Of a stretch of 64,000 nt of DNA, positions 20,470 through 29,626 are shown piece after piece; position 1 is the stretch's first letter; each line of letters starts with the position of its first letter. Source of the DNA: Cupriavidus sp. P-10 (GTDB lineage: Bacteria > Pseudomonadota > Gammaproteobacteria > Burkholderiales > Burkholderiaceae); the NCBI RefSeq assembly GCF_003402535.2, contig NZ_AP025171.1:1488001-1552000 (forward strand), read 5' to 3'. The translations under genes were made by a program, and so were the position numbers. Below the pieces are notes generated by a model that saw only the letters and a list, made by a program, of their open reading frames with translations, made no database searches and was not told where the DNA came from.

Positions 20470-21249
20470 CTACGACGCCGTCTTCGCCCTCGTCCTGGCC
20501 GTGCGCTGCACCGGCGCCAGCATGGCCGCGGCAGGCTCGATGCTGTCCGCATTGACCAGCACGCCCGCCGACACGATGTAGGCCGCCGCGCTCTCGATAT
20601 CCCCGCGCAGCGCCGCGCAGGCCGCGTCGCTGTCGTGCCCGTGCAGCGCCTCGACCAGCATGTCGTGATGCCTGACCGCGACGCGCTCTTCCACGCGGCG
20701 CGATCCGGAGCGCAGGTCGTGGTTCAGGATCGGCCCGATGCGCAGCCATTGCGACTCGATCATCTGCAGCAGGATCGGCATTTGCGCCGCCGCGTAGACG
20801 GCAAAGTGGAACGCCTGGTTGGCGGCGATGACCGCGGCGCCGTCGGGCCGGGGCTTCGACATCTCGGCCGCGAACCGGCCGCGCAGCGACTCGACCTCCG
20901 CCAGTTCGGCATCGGTGATGCGTTCGGCCGCGGTGGCCGTCGCCAACCCCTCCAGCTGGATCCGGATCTTGGTGATTTCCTCGAACTGGCTGACGCTCAT
21001 GCGCGGCACGCGCAGCGCGCGGTTGGGCGTCAGTTCCAGCGCCTGCTCGGCGACCAGGCGGTGGACCGCCTCGCGCACCGGCATCACGCTCACGCCCAGC
21101 GCGGCAGCGATATTGCGCAGCGAAATCTGCTCCCCCGGCATCATCTGGCCGGTGATCAGCAGTTCCCGCAACTGGGTGTAGACGTCACGGCTCAGCGTCT
21201 GGCGGGTCAGCGGCGTTACGAGTTCGTTCAGGGGCATGCGGTGAAGCAT
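20470..21249 (-). CDS. GntR-family regulator, FadR/FCD subfamily
   Basis: The 259-residue product has an N-terminal winged helix (LSRDVYTQLRELLITGQMMPG, then ISLRNIAAALGVSVMPVREA) and a C-terminal all-helical FCD ligand domain with metal-type His residues in ANQAFHFAVY and VRHHDML. Such regulators respond to carboxylic acids or CoA esters and often repress an adjacent operon. The gene is divergent from the SDR/BKACE/MFS operon with a palindrome in between. An alternative start at ATG 21237 would drop four residues; neither has a clear ribosome site. Confidence 0.9.
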   Translation of the reverse strand: MLHRMPLNELVTPLTRQTLSRDVYTQLRELLITGQMMPGEQISLRNIAAALGVSVMPVREAVHRLVAEQALELTPNRALRVPRMSVSQFEEITKIRIQLEGLATATAAERITDAELAEVESLRGRFAAEMSKPRPDGAAVIAANQAFHFAVYAAAQMPILLQMIESQWLRIGPILNHDLRSGSRRVEERVAVRHHDMLVEALHGHDSDAACAALRGDIESAAAYIVSAGVLVNADSIEPAAAMLAPVQRTARTRAKTAS

Positions 21250-21278
21250 ATCACATAGGGTTATCCGCTATATGAGAT

Positions 21279-21290
21279 CTGTGATCACAG
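21279..21290. promoter_or_regulatory. Candidate GntR operator
   Basis: CTGTGATCACAG is a perfect 12-bp palindrome in the divergent region between the GntR gene and the SDR gene. A further ATCACA at 21250-21255 is inverted relative to it. Position and symmetry suit a FadR-type operator. Confidence 0.5.
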
Positions 21291-21367
21291 TTTTAATCTT
21301 GCTTCCGAAGGCAGGCGAACGCCTGTCGCGAGAACTTTCAAGCACGGGAAGCAAGGAGACCGGAAAC

Positions 21368-22150
21368 ATGTGGAAGGATGAATCGCTGGCGGGCAAACGC
21401 GTATTGGTGACCGCCGGCGCCGACGGGATCGGCCTGGAGATCACACGGGCTTTCGTGGAAGCCGGTGCCCGCGTTGCGGTATGCGACGTCTCGGGCGCGA
21501 GCCTGGAGCGGATTGCGGCGGAGTTGCCCGGCGTGCTGGCGCTCAAGGCCGATGTATCCCGCGAGGACGATGTCGACGCGCTGTTCCAGGCGCTCGATGC
21601 GGGACTGGGCGGCCTCGATGTGCTGGTCAACAACGCCGGCGTGGCCGGCCCGACCGGCGGCGTCGAAACGCTGTCACTGGCCGACTGGGAACGCTGCCTC
21701 GCGGTCAACATCACCGGCCAGTTCCTGTGCACCCGCGCCGCGGTGCCGCGCCTGCGCCAGGGACGCGCGCCGGCCATCGTCAACCTGTCATCGGCGGCCG
21801 GCCATCTCGGCATGCCGGGCCGCTCGGCCTACTCCGCGTCGAAATGGGCCGTGGTGGGTTTCACCAAGTCGCTGGCGCTGGAGCTGGGCGCGGATGGTAT
21901 CCGGGTCAACACGGTGCTGCCCGGCGCGGTCGACGGCCCGCGTATCCGCGCGGTCATTGCCGCCAAGGCGGAGTCGCTCGGCAAGCCGCTCGACGAAGTC
22001 ACGCGCAACTACACGTCGCAGGCGGCGCTGGGCCGCATGGTGACGATGCGCGATATCGCCAGCATGGTGCGCTTTGCCTGCAGCGACCAGGCAGCCAACG
22101 TTCACGGCCAGGAACTGGTCGTCGACGGCCTGACCCAGGCGCTCAGCTAA
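21368..22150 (+). CDS. SDR-family oxidoreductase
   Basis: The 260-residue product is a classical short-chain dehydrogenase. It shows the cofactor loop VTAGADGIGLE (an unusual TAGADGIG in place of TGAGSGIG), the NNAG motif, the catalytic Ser in NLSSAAG and YSASK (Tyr and Lys). An Asp at the end of the second strand (VCDVSG) favours NAD. I placed the start at ATG 21368, behind AAGGAG; upstream codons look non-coding. The next gene encodes a beta-keto acid cleavage enzyme, so the SDR probably makes the beta-keto acid by oxidising a beta-hydroxy acid. Confidence 0.9.
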   Translation: MWKDESLAGKRVLVTAGADGIGLEITRAFVEAGARVAVCDVSGASLERIAAELPGVLALKADVSREDDVDALFQALDAGLGGLDVLVNNAGVAGPTGGVETLSLADWERCLAVNITGQFLCTRAAVPRLRQGRAPAIVNLSSAAGHLGMPGRSAYSASKWAVVGFTKSLALELGADGIRVNTVLPGAVDGPRIRAVIAAKAESLGKPLDEVTRNYTSQAALGRMVTMRDIASMVRFACSDQAANVHGQELVVDGLTQALS

Positions 22151-22213
22151 GGCGCCCTGCCCCCGCACGCGCCGCCCGCATCCCCCAAACAACGCCAGAC
22201 CAAAGGAACCACC

Positions 22214-23146
22214 ATGGCCAAGCGAGCCAAAGCCATCATCACCTGCGCGCCGACCGGCGCCATCCACACCCCGAGCATGTCGCCGCACCTGCCGGTGACC
22301 GCGGACGAGATCGCACAGGCGGCCATCGACGCCGCGCGCGCCGGCGCCGCCATCCTGCACCTGCATGCGCGCGACCCCAAGGACGGGCGCCCGTCGCAGG
22401 ACCCCGAGCTGTTCCGCCCCTTCCTCGCCAAAATCAGCGCCGAGACCAACGCGGTGATCAACATCACCACCGGCGGCAGCCCGCACATGACGGTGGAAGA
22501 ACGCATGCTGCCGGCCACGACCTTCAAGCCCGAACTGGCCTCGCTCAACATGGGCTCGATGAACTTCGGCCTGTTCCCGATGCTGGAGCGCTTCAAGGAC
22601 TTGCGCCACGACTGGGAGCGCGAACACCTGGAGAACAGCCGCAACCTGATCTTCAAGAACACCTATCAGGACATCGAGAACATCCTGCGAATCGGCAATG
22701 CCAACGGCACGCGCTTCGAGTTCGAGTGTTATGACATCAGCCACCTGTACAATCTGCGGCACTTCCTTGACCGCGGCCTGGTCAAGGGCCCCGTGTTTAT
22801 CCAGTCCGTATTCGGCATCCTGGGCGGCATCGGCCCCGATCCCGAAGACCTGATGCACATGCGCCGCACCGCACAGCGCCTGTTCGGCGACCAGTTCCGC
22901 TGGTCGATCCTCGGTGCCGGACGCGGCCAGATCCCGCTGGCGACGATCGGCGCGGCGATGGGGGCCAACGTGCGCGTCGGCCTGGAAGATTCCCTGTGGA
23001 TCGGCCCGGGCCAGCTGGCGGCATCGAGCGCCGAGCAGGTCACGCGCATCCGCACCGTGCTGGAAGCGCTGAACATCGACGTGGCCACGCCGGACGAAGC
23101 CCGCGACATCCTCGACCTCAAGGGCGCGGCAGGCACCGCGTTCTGA
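22214..23146 (+). CDS. Beta-keto acid cleavage enzyme (BKACE, DUF849; Kce-like)
   Basis: The 310-residue product belongs to the BKACE family, whose founding member cleaves 3-keto-5-aminohexanoate with acetyl-CoA. Family marks are ITCAPTGAIHTP near the start, the zinc-binding HLHARDP, INITTGGSP, and the end-region GLEDSLW. BKACEs condense a beta-keto acid with acetyl-CoA and release acetoacetate and a new acyl-CoA. The substrate varies between subgroups and cannot be read from these motifs alone. With the upstream SDR and the downstream MFS carrier it forms a small catabolic operon under the divergent GntR regulator. Confidence 0.92.
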   Translation: MAKRAKAIITCAPTGAIHTPSMSPHLPVTADEIAQAAIDAARAGAAILHLHARDPKDGRPSQDPELFRPFLAKISAETNAVINITTGGSPHMTVEERMLPATTFKPELASLNMGSMNFGLFPMLERFKDLRHDWEREHLENSRNLIFKNTYQDIENILRIGNANGTRFEFECYDISHLYNLRHFLDRGLVKGPVFIQSVFGILGGIGPDPEDLMHMRRTAQRLFGDQFRWSILGAGRGQIPLATIGAAMGANVRVGLEDSLWIGPGQLAASSAEQVTRIRTVLEALNIDVATPDEARDILDLKGAAGTAF

Positions 23147-23292
23147 ACGCCGGCGGGGCCGCAGCGGGCCGGCTCCCCGCCACCATCGACACCCGCCACC
23201 TACTGGCGGGCACCGAACACATCAACCAGGCAGGACGGCAGCCGCGCGGCCCGCGAGGCGCAGCGCCGTATCCGCCAATGGAGACCACGCTC

Positions 23293-24600
23293 ATGCAGAC
23301 CGTACCCGCTCCCGGCGCGCCATCGCTGGCCGCGCCGACAGACCGCCCGCTGACCGGGCTGCTGTTCCGCAAGCTCATGCCCTTGCTGGTGCTGTCGTAC
23401 GTGATCAGCTTTCTTGATCGCACCAACATTGCCCTGGCCAAGACCCATATCGCCGTCGACCTGAACATCTCGGCGGCCGCGTACGGCCTCGGCGCAGGCC
23501 TGTTCTTCCTGAGCTACGCCCTGCTCGAAGTCCCGAGCAACCTGATCATGCATCGGGTCGGGGCGCGCTTCTGGATCACCCGCATCATGGTGACCTGGGG
23601 CTTGTTGTCCGCAGCAATGGCCTTTGTCCAAGGCGAGACGTCGTTCTACATCATGCGGGTGCTCCTTGGCGCGGCCGAGGCGGGCCTGTTCCCCGGCGTG
23701 ATGCTGTACCTGACCTACTGGTTTGGCCGCGAGGACCGCGCGCGGGCAGTCGGCTATTTCCTGCTTGGCGTCTGCATCGCCAACATCGTCAGCGGCCCGC
23801 TCGGCGGCGCACTGCTGGGCATGGACGGCATGTGGGGCTTCAAGGGCTGGCAATGGATGTTCGTGCTCGAAGGCCTGCCGGCCGTGTTCCTGGCCGCGGT
23901 AGTGTGGAAGAAGCTGCCCGATGGCCCGGAAAGCGCGCCGTGGCTGACGCCGGCGCAGGCGCAGCAAGTCCGCCGCCAACTGGCCGCCGAAGCCGCAGAT
24001 GGCAGCGCGGGCGCTGGTGGCCACTCGTTCCTGGGCGCCATCCGCGATCCGCAGGTCTGGCTGGCGATCTTCATCTACTTCTGCCACCAGATCGCGATCT
24101 ATACGGTGATCTTCTTCCTGCCGGGCATTATCGGCACGTACGGCAAGCTCACGCCGCTGGAGATCGGGCTGCTCAACTCCCTGCCGTGGATTGCCGCCGC
24201 TATCGGTGCGGCCTTGCTGCCGCGCCACGCCAACACCCCGCAGCGCGGACGCCGCCTGCTGTGCCTGGGCCTGGTCGTGATGGCGGCCGGCCTGCTGATT
24301 GCCGCGTTCTCGGGCCCGGTGCTGGCACTGGTCGGCTTCTCGATGACGGCGCTGATGTTCTTCGTGGTGCAGTCGATCGTGTTCCTGTTCCCGTCGTCGC
24401 GGCTCACCGGCGTGGCGCTGGCGGGCGGGCTGGCACTGATCAATACCTGCGGCCTGGTCGGCGGCTTTATCGGGCCGTCGACGATGGGCCTGATCGAGCA
24501 GGCGACCGGCAGCACGCGCAATGGCCTGGTGATCATGGCCGTGCTGCTGCTGGTAGCCTGCGCGGTGGCGCCGCGCCTGCGCCAGGGGCAGGAACGCTGA
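23293..24600 (+). CDS. MFS transporter, anion:cation symporter (ACS) type
   Basis: The product (about 435 residues) is a 12-helix carrier with ACS-family marks: VISFLDRTNIALAK after helix 1, LSYALLEVPSNLIMHRVGAR, and GAAEAGLFPGVMLYLTYWF. ACS carriers import organic anions such as tartrate, phthalate or hexuronates. I prefer ATG 23293, which has GGAG 9 nt upstream, to ATG 23278 without one. The position after the SDR and BKACE genes suggests it imports the beta-hydroxy acid used by them. It converges with the kinase gene 20 nt away. Confidence 0.9.
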   Translation: MQTVPAPGAPSLAAPTDRPLTGLLFRKLMPLLVLSYVISFLDRTNIALAKTHIAVDLNISAAAYGLGAGLFFLSYALLEVPSNLIMHRVGARFWITRIMVTWGLLSAAMAFVQGETSFYIMRVLLGAAEAGLFPGVMLYLTYWFGREDRARAVGYFLLGVCIANIVSGPLGGALLGMDGMWGFKGWQWMFVLEGLPAVFLAAVVWKKLPDGPESAPWLTPAQAQQVRRQLAAEAADGSAGAGGHSFLGAIRDPQVWLAIFIYFCHQIAIYTVIFFLPGIIGTYGKLTPLEIGLLNSLPWIAAAIGAALLPRHANTPQRGRRLLCLGLVVMAAGLLIAAFSGPVLALVGFSMTALMFFVVQSIVFLFPSSRLTGVALAGGLALINTCGLVGGFIGPSTMGLIEQATGSTRNGLVIMAVLLLVACAVAPRLRQGQER

Positions 24601-24620
24601 GTCTTCAGCGCGCGGGCCCG

Positions 24621-27600
24621 TCAGGGCTCGTGCGTTGCTGCAGATCCTGCGCCTGCCGGGTGAAACACCGGCAGCCGGAACATGAATTCGCTGCCGCCAC
24701 TGCGGCGGCGCCTGGCCACCAGCGTACCGCCGTGCGCCTCGACGATCGAGCGGCAGATCGCGAGCCCCATCCCCATGCCGTCGACCTTGGTGGTGAAAAA
24801 GGCGTCGAAGACCCGCGGCAGCACGTCTTCGCCAATGCCGGTCCCGTGATCCTGCACGCTGACCACCACGTCGTCCTGCTCGCGGCAGGAAGCCACCAGC
24901 AGCTCGCGCTGTTCGACCGGTGTGCCGGCCATGGCGTCGAGCGCGTTGGTGACCAGGTTGAGCACCACTTGCTGGAGCTGCACGCGGTCCGCTTCGACCT
25001 GCGCGGCGCCTGCCGCCAGCCGGGTCACCGCCCTGACGTTGTGCGCGTCCAGCTCGGGCCGCACCATGACCAGCACCTCGCGCAGTACCTCGTCCGGCGA
25101 CAGCGCCGCGAGCACCGCGGGAGTCTGCCGCGCCAGTGCGCGCAGTGCGCGCACGATGTCGGCGGCGCGCAGCGCGTGCTGGCGGATAAAGGCAAAGCCC
25201 TCCAGCGCCTCGCCGAGTTCCGGCTGCGGCCGCTTCAGCCAGCGCACGCTGGCATCGACGGTCGCGACAATGGCCGTCAGCGGCTGGTTGACTTCATGGC
25301 CGATCGACGCTGCCAGCGTTCCCATCACGGTGAGGTGCGAGGTGCGGGCCAGTTCGGCGCGCGCATCGCGCAGGCTGATCTCGGCGGCCACGCGGCGGTT
25401 GTTCTCGCCGATCAGCTGCTCATACAGCCGCGCCGTTTCCAGCGAGAGCGCGACCTGCGGCGCCAGCATTTCCAGTTCGGCGACGTGGTTGGCGCCAAAC
25501 ACGCCGGGGGCGTTGTTGTTCTCCAGGTAGACCGCGCCGATCAGGCTGTCGCCGCGCACCAGCGGCAGGCACAGTACCGAGCGCACCCCGGTGGCAATGG
25601 CTGCCTTGGTGCGGATCGACGGGGCGTCGACCATGGCGTCGGCGAGCACCAGCGTCTGGCGCGTACGCAGCACGCTGTTGAGCACCCCCAGCGGCAGCGC
25701 ATGCTCGGTGGGTGGCGCCGAACCAAGTGCCACCGTCACCTTGCCGTCGAGCACGCGGCCCGAGGCCTCGATCATCGGCTCGCCGTCCCGCATCAGCACC
25801 AGCAGGCCGTAGCGGGCACCCGCGTGCAGGATTACGGTGCTCAGCAGGCTTTCGACCAGGCGATCCATCACGATCTCGCTGGACAAGGCACGCGCCGCCT
25901 GCCTGCCAAGTTCCCAGCCGACGGCTGGCGGCGCGTACAGCGTGTCGCCGGCCCCTGTCGCGTCGAGCTGCGGATATTGCGCGGCCAGCAGCGTTGCCTT
26001 GTGATCGGCGCCCCAGCGCTGGTAGCACGCGCGCGCCAGCCGCAGGTGCTGCCGGGCCCCCGTATGCAGGCCGTGCCCTGCGCACAGCATGCCGGCCAGT
26101 TCGTGCGCCAGCGCCTGCTCATGCACGAAGCCCGCCGCGGCGGCCGCCTCCGCCGACTGCTCGTAGCAGGCCAGCGCGCGCAGCGGATCGCCATCCGCCT
26201 GTGCCAGCGCGGCATCGACCAGCAACAGCTTGCTGCGGAACGTCAGCGGATTGAGTGCGGCCCAGCGCGCGAAGCAGGCGCGGTGTGCCGCGATGCCGGC
26301 GGCGGCCTGCGGTGCCTGCGCGTGCGCCAGCGCAATGCTGAGGAACAGGCGGCAGTCGGCCACGTTGATATGCGCGGGCGCGGACCAGATCAGCGTCTCG
26401 GCGTGGCGCAGGCTGTGCACCGCCTGCGCCCACTGCCCGAGGAACGCCGCGGCCATGCCGTCGTACAGGTAGATCCAGAAGCGCGTCGGCAGCGAGTTGC
26501 TGCGTGCCAGCCGCTGCGCGGCGGTCCCGCAGTGCGCGACTTCCTCCTGCCACCCGCCCTCGCCGCCCGCCTTGCCGTCCCCGCTGCCGTCCCCGCTGCC
26601 GCCCCCCCTGCCGCTCTCCCCACGTTCATCGCCCACGCGCAGCCGCTGCACGAAATGCAGCTGCGAATGCAGGATCAGCTCGATGTCCCGGTACTGGACC
26701 TGGCGCGTCAGGGCCAGGCCGCGCGCGATTTCTTCCGCCACCAGGCACAACTGCTCGCCCATGACCAGCAGGTCGGAGGCGATATGGTTGCAGGCATAGC
26801 AGGCCATGCCGATATCGCCGGAAGCCCGGCCCAGCGTCACGGCTTGCTGCGCATGGCCAAGGGCATAGGACAGCGGACGCGTCCAGGCGCTGACCTGGTC
26901 CACCGCGACCAGCGTTGCGATGCGTCCCGCTTCATAGCCGTGGTGGTCGATCAGCGCCATCGCCGCCTGCCCGTAGGCGAGCCCGTCCTCATACGCCTCG
27001 TACAGGCTGGCGATAAACACGCCATACCATGACAGCCCGTACGGAGACTCCGGCGTGGCGCCGTGATTGAGCGTCAGCTCGACCATCTTTGCCACATGCA
27101 GGAAGCTGATGCCATCGCGCACGAACAGCGAAGAAATCAGCGTCGACAGCAGCCCCATCACGGCGTGGATGCGCGGGTCTTCGGTGGCGGGCAGCGCCGC
27201 CAGGCTGGCGATCGGGCGCGTGCCCAGCACGGCGCGCACGGCGTCACAGGCGTCGCGCATGCGCTGCGCCGACGGCGCGCGCTCCAGGTGCACATCGAGC
27301 AGCGCCAGCCCGGACAAGGCGGCGTTGATCGCGCCTTCGTAGTCCGAGCGCACGGTCTGCAGGCTCGCCCGGAGACGGTACACAGCGGCCTGGTCCAGCG
27401 CGTTTTGCGCGCGCGCCAACAGCGCGTCGATCCCGTCCGAGGCCGCTTCCACCCGGGCCTGTGCCAGCAGGCATTCGCAACGCAGCAGGTTAACGGCATA
27501 AGCCAGCGCATAGTGCGTTTCCCACCAACCTGGCAGCATCAGCGCCTGAGCCGTGTCCGTGTAGTGCAGCGCCTGGCCGATGGCGCCCGAGCGCCAGGCG

Positions 27601-28970
27601 CGCCGCCCCGCCACCAGCAGCACCTCGACGAAGGCTTCGCGCTGCGGTACCGGCAACGCATGATTGGCGCGGACGGCCACGCGCTCGATCTGGTTGCAGA
27701 TCTCGAACGCATGGTCCGCCAGATCGCCTCGCCAGTGTTCGATCATGATCTGCGCGATGCGCGCGTGCTCGGCCGGGCGCGCATGCGGCTCGATCATCGA
27801 GTACGCGGATTCCAGCACGCGGTCATGCTGGAACGCGTAGCCGCTCGGCACCTGCACCAGCAAGCCGGCCTCGACGAACGGCTGCAGCTGGCTGGCCAGC
27901 TGTGCGGCACTGATACTGGCCACGCGGGCCAGCAGGCCGGCATCGCCGCGCAGCCCGACGCAGGCCAGCTGCTGCAGCAGTTCGGTGCCGGCGCGGGGCA
28001 GCCTGGCAAAGCGGCGGATCATCAGGTCGACGACGTTGCCGGTGTAGTGCTGGTCGTCGACCTCGTCCGCGCGCCAGTCCCAGCCGGCGCCGCCGGCACG
28101 GCGGGTCAGCACGCCGTCGTCGACCAGTGTGCGCAACAACTGGTAGGAAAAGAACGGGTTGCCCGCGGTCCTGTCGTGCACGGCGTGCGCCAGCGCAGCG
28201 ATGCGCGTGGGCGGCTCATCGAGCGCTGCGCCGACCAGTTTGGCCAGGTCATCGGGTGCCAGCGGCCTGACGGCGATGCGCGTGACCGCCAGCGCGCCGC
28301 TGCGGTTGGCATGCAGCAGCCACGAGAAGCGCTGCTCGACGTCCTGGCCGTGGTCCCGGTACGCGGCGACCAGCAGGATGCCGCCGGGACGCTGCACGGT
28401 GAAGGCCTCCAGCAGCGCGATGGTAAAGGCATCGGCCCATTGCAGGTCATCGAGGAACAAGACCAGCGGCATGCCCGGTGCGGCAAAGGCGGCAAAGGTC
28501 GCCAGCAGCGCAGCCTGCGCGCGGGCCTGCGCCTGCTGCGCGGGCACGTTGGCCAGCGGCGTGGTGCGGCCCAGCACATGCTCGACCTCGGGCACGAGTT
28601 CGGCCACCGCCTTGCCCTGCCCCGCCAGCGCGCCGAGCCAGCGCTCGCGCATCGGCGCCAGCGTGGCCGGCGGCGCGTCCAGCAAGCCGAGCGTGAGCGC
28701 GTGGATAGCCTGCGCCACTGGCGCGTACGGTATATCGAGCTGGAGCTGGTCGCTCTTGCCGGCGGCAATGCGGGCGCCGGTCTGCGCGGCGGCCTGGCGC
28801 GAGAATTCGCTGGCCAGCAAGGACTTGCCGGTGCCGGCGGCGCCGGCGATCAGCACCAGCTCGGATTTGCCGCCCTGGCACACGCGGCCCAGCGCGTCGG
28901 TCAGCAGCGCCATCTCGCGGGCGCGCCCGACCAGGCGCACTGGCGCTTGCAGCGCTGGCTTGTCCGTCAC
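24621..28970 (-). CDS. Large cytoplasmic sensor histidine kinase with AAA ATPase, TPR-like and GAF regions
   Basis: The 1449-residue protein begins with an AAA_16-type ATPase (Walker A GAAGTGKS at 43-50, Walker B LVLFLDDLQWAD near 170), followed by a long helical repeat region (about 400-980), a GAF domain (about 1010-1190), a HisKA helix with His1225 in ASIGHEVNQPLTAI and an HATPase (NLVTNALDAM, DHGTGIG, GMGMGLAI). It resembles the trifunctional kinase/ATPase/histidine kinase family but lacks the N-terminal Ser/Thr kinase domain. A Gly/Ser/Asp-rich linker is encoded near 26540-26640. The GTG start overlaps the stop of the response regulator by 4 nt (GTGA). Confidence 0.92.
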   Translation of the reverse strand: MTDKPALQAPVRLVGRAREMALLTDALGRVCQGGKSELVLIAGAAGTGKSLLASEFSRQAAAQTGARIAAGKSDQLQLDIPYAPVAQAIHALTLGLLDAPPATLAPMRERWLGALAGQGKAVAELVPEVEHVLGRTTPLANVPAQQAQARAQAALLATFAAFAAPGMPLVLFLDDLQWADAFTIALLEAFTVQRPGGILLVAAYRDHGQDVEQRFSWLLHANRSGALAVTRIAVRPLAPDDLAKLVGAALDEPPTRIAALAHAVHDRTAGNPFFSYQLLRTLVDDGVLTRRAGGAGWDWRADEVDDQHYTGNVVDLMIRRFARLPRAGTELLQQLACVGLRGDAGLLARVASISAAQLASQLQPFVEAGLLVQVPSGYAFQHDRVLESAYSMIEPHARPAEHARIAQIMIEHWRGDLADHAFEICNQIERVAVRANHALPVPQREAFVEVLLVAGRRAWRSGAIGQALHYTDTAQALMLPGWWETHYALAYAVNLLRCECLLAQARVEAASDGIDALLARAQNALDQAAVYRLRASLQTVRSDYEGAINAALSGLALLDVHLERAPSAQRMRDACDAVRAVLGTRPIASLAALPATEDPRIHAVMGLLSTLISSLFVRDGISFLHVAKMVELTLNHGATPESPYGLSWYGVFIASLYEAYEDGLAYGQAAMALIDHHGYEAGRIATLVAVDQVSAWTRPLSYALGHAQQAVTLGRASGDIGMACYACNHIASDLLVMGEQLCLVAEEIARGLALTRQVQYRDIELILHSQLHFVQRLRVGDERGESGRGGGSGDGSGDGKAGGEGGWQEEVAHCGTAAQRLARSNSLPTRFWIYLYDGMAAAFLGQWAQAVHSLRHAETLIWSAPAHINVADCRLFLSIALAHAQAPQAAAGIAAHRACFARWAALNPLTFRSKLLLVDAALAQADGDPLRALACYEQSAEAAAAAGFVHEQALAHELAGMLCAGHGLHTGARQHLRLARACYQRWGADHKATLLAAQYPQLDATGAGDTLYAPPAVGWELGRQAARALSSEIVMDRLVESLLSTVILHAGARYGLLVLMRDGEPMIEASGRVLDGKVTVALGSAPPTEHALPLGVLNSVLRTRQTLVLADAMVDAPSIRTKAAIATGVRSVLCLPLVRGDSLIGAVYLENNNAPGVFGANHVAELEMLAPQVALSLETARLYEQLIGENNRRVAAEISLRDARAELARTSHLTVMGTLAASIGHEVNQPLTAIVATVDASVRWLKRPQPELGEALEGFAFIRQHALRAADIVRALRALARQTPAVLAALSPDEVLREVLVMVRPELDAHNVRAVTRLAAGAAQVEADRVQLQQVVLNLVTNALDAMAGTPVEQRELLVASCREQDDVVVSVQDHGTGIGEDVLPRVFDAFFTTKVDGMGMGLAICRSIVEAHGGTLVARRRRSGGSEFMFRLPVFHPAGAGSAATHEP
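26573..26596. repeat. 12-bp direct repeats in kinase linker
   Basis: TGCCGTCCCCGC occurs twice in tandem with a degenerate third copy after it. On the coding strand this gives the Gly/Asp/Ser-rich linker of the large kinase. The multiple-of-three unit lets copy number change without frameshift. Confidence 0.7.
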
Positions 28971-29626
28971 TGCCCGACCTGGCAGAGGCCGAGTTGCTGT
29001 GCCATCAGCACCAGCTCGGCAAAGGTGCGCGCCTTCATCTTGCGCATGGCGTGGCCACGATGGATCTTGACCGTCACCTCGCTGATGCCGATCTCCGCCG
29101 CGATCTGCTTGTTCAGCAGGCCCGACACCGCCAGGCCTATGACCTCGGCCTCACGCGGCGAAAGGGCCTCGTAGTTGATGCGCAAGGCGTCAGCCTTGCG
29201 CGCGCCTTCGCGGCGCAGGCGGTCCTTGGCCAGCGCGGCGCCCACGGCGTCGAGCAGGTCCTGGTCGCGGTACGGCTTGGGAATGAAGTCCACGGCGCCC
29301 GCCTTCATCGCGGCCACGCTCATGGCGATGTCGCCATAGCCCGTCATGAAGATGATGGGCAGCGGCACGCCCATTTGCGCCAGCCGGCCCTGCAGGTCCA
29401 GGCCGCTGGGGCCGCGCAGCCTGACATCGAGTAGCAGGCAGCATGGCGTATCCGGCAAGCGAAAGGCGAGCAGTTCGGCGGCGGACGCGAACAGCACCGC
29501 GTCCAGGCCGACCGAGCGGAACAGGTTGCCCAGCGCATGGCGCACGCCGGCATCGTCGTCGACGACCAGTACGGTCGCGTCATCGCAGGCACTGTCGTCG
29601 GCAGGCTCCAGGCTTTGGGATGTCAC
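28967..29626 (-). CDS. FixJ/NarL-type response regulator
   Basis: The 219-residue product has a receiver domain with the acidic pocket VVDDDAG, phosphoacceptor Asp67 in LLLDVRLRGPSG, Thr in FMTGYG and Lys in IPKPY, joined to a LuxR-type helix-turn-helix (LSPREAEVIGL...NKQIAAEIGISEVTVKIHR). I chose GTG 29626, which has GGAG 9 nt upstream; the longer frame to 29737 lacks such a signal. It is the cognate regulator of the large kinase that follows with a 4-nt overlap. It probably activates the divergent hydrolase operon across the repeat-containing gap. Confidence 0.92.
   Translation of the reverse strand: MTSQSLEPADDSACDDATVLVVDDDAGVRHALGNLFRSVGLDAVLFASAAELLAFRLPDTPCCLLLDVRLRGPSGLDLQGRLAQMGVPLPIIFMTGYGDIAMSVAAMKAGAVDFIPKPYRDQDLLDAVGAALAKDRLRREGARKADALRINYEALSPREAEVIGLAVSGLLNKQIAAEIGISEVTVKIHRGHAMRKMKARTFAELVLMAQQLGLCQVGQ

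Noticed and set aside
21272..21367. Longer start for the SDR
   Set aside because: It would include the candidate GntR palindrome in coding sequence and lacks a ribosome site; ATG 21368 has AAGGAG.
23832..27032. Open frame of over 1000 codons on the plus strand
   Set aside because: It crosses the end of the MFS gene and lies antisense to the AAA kinase; its composition is that of a GC-rich shadow frame.
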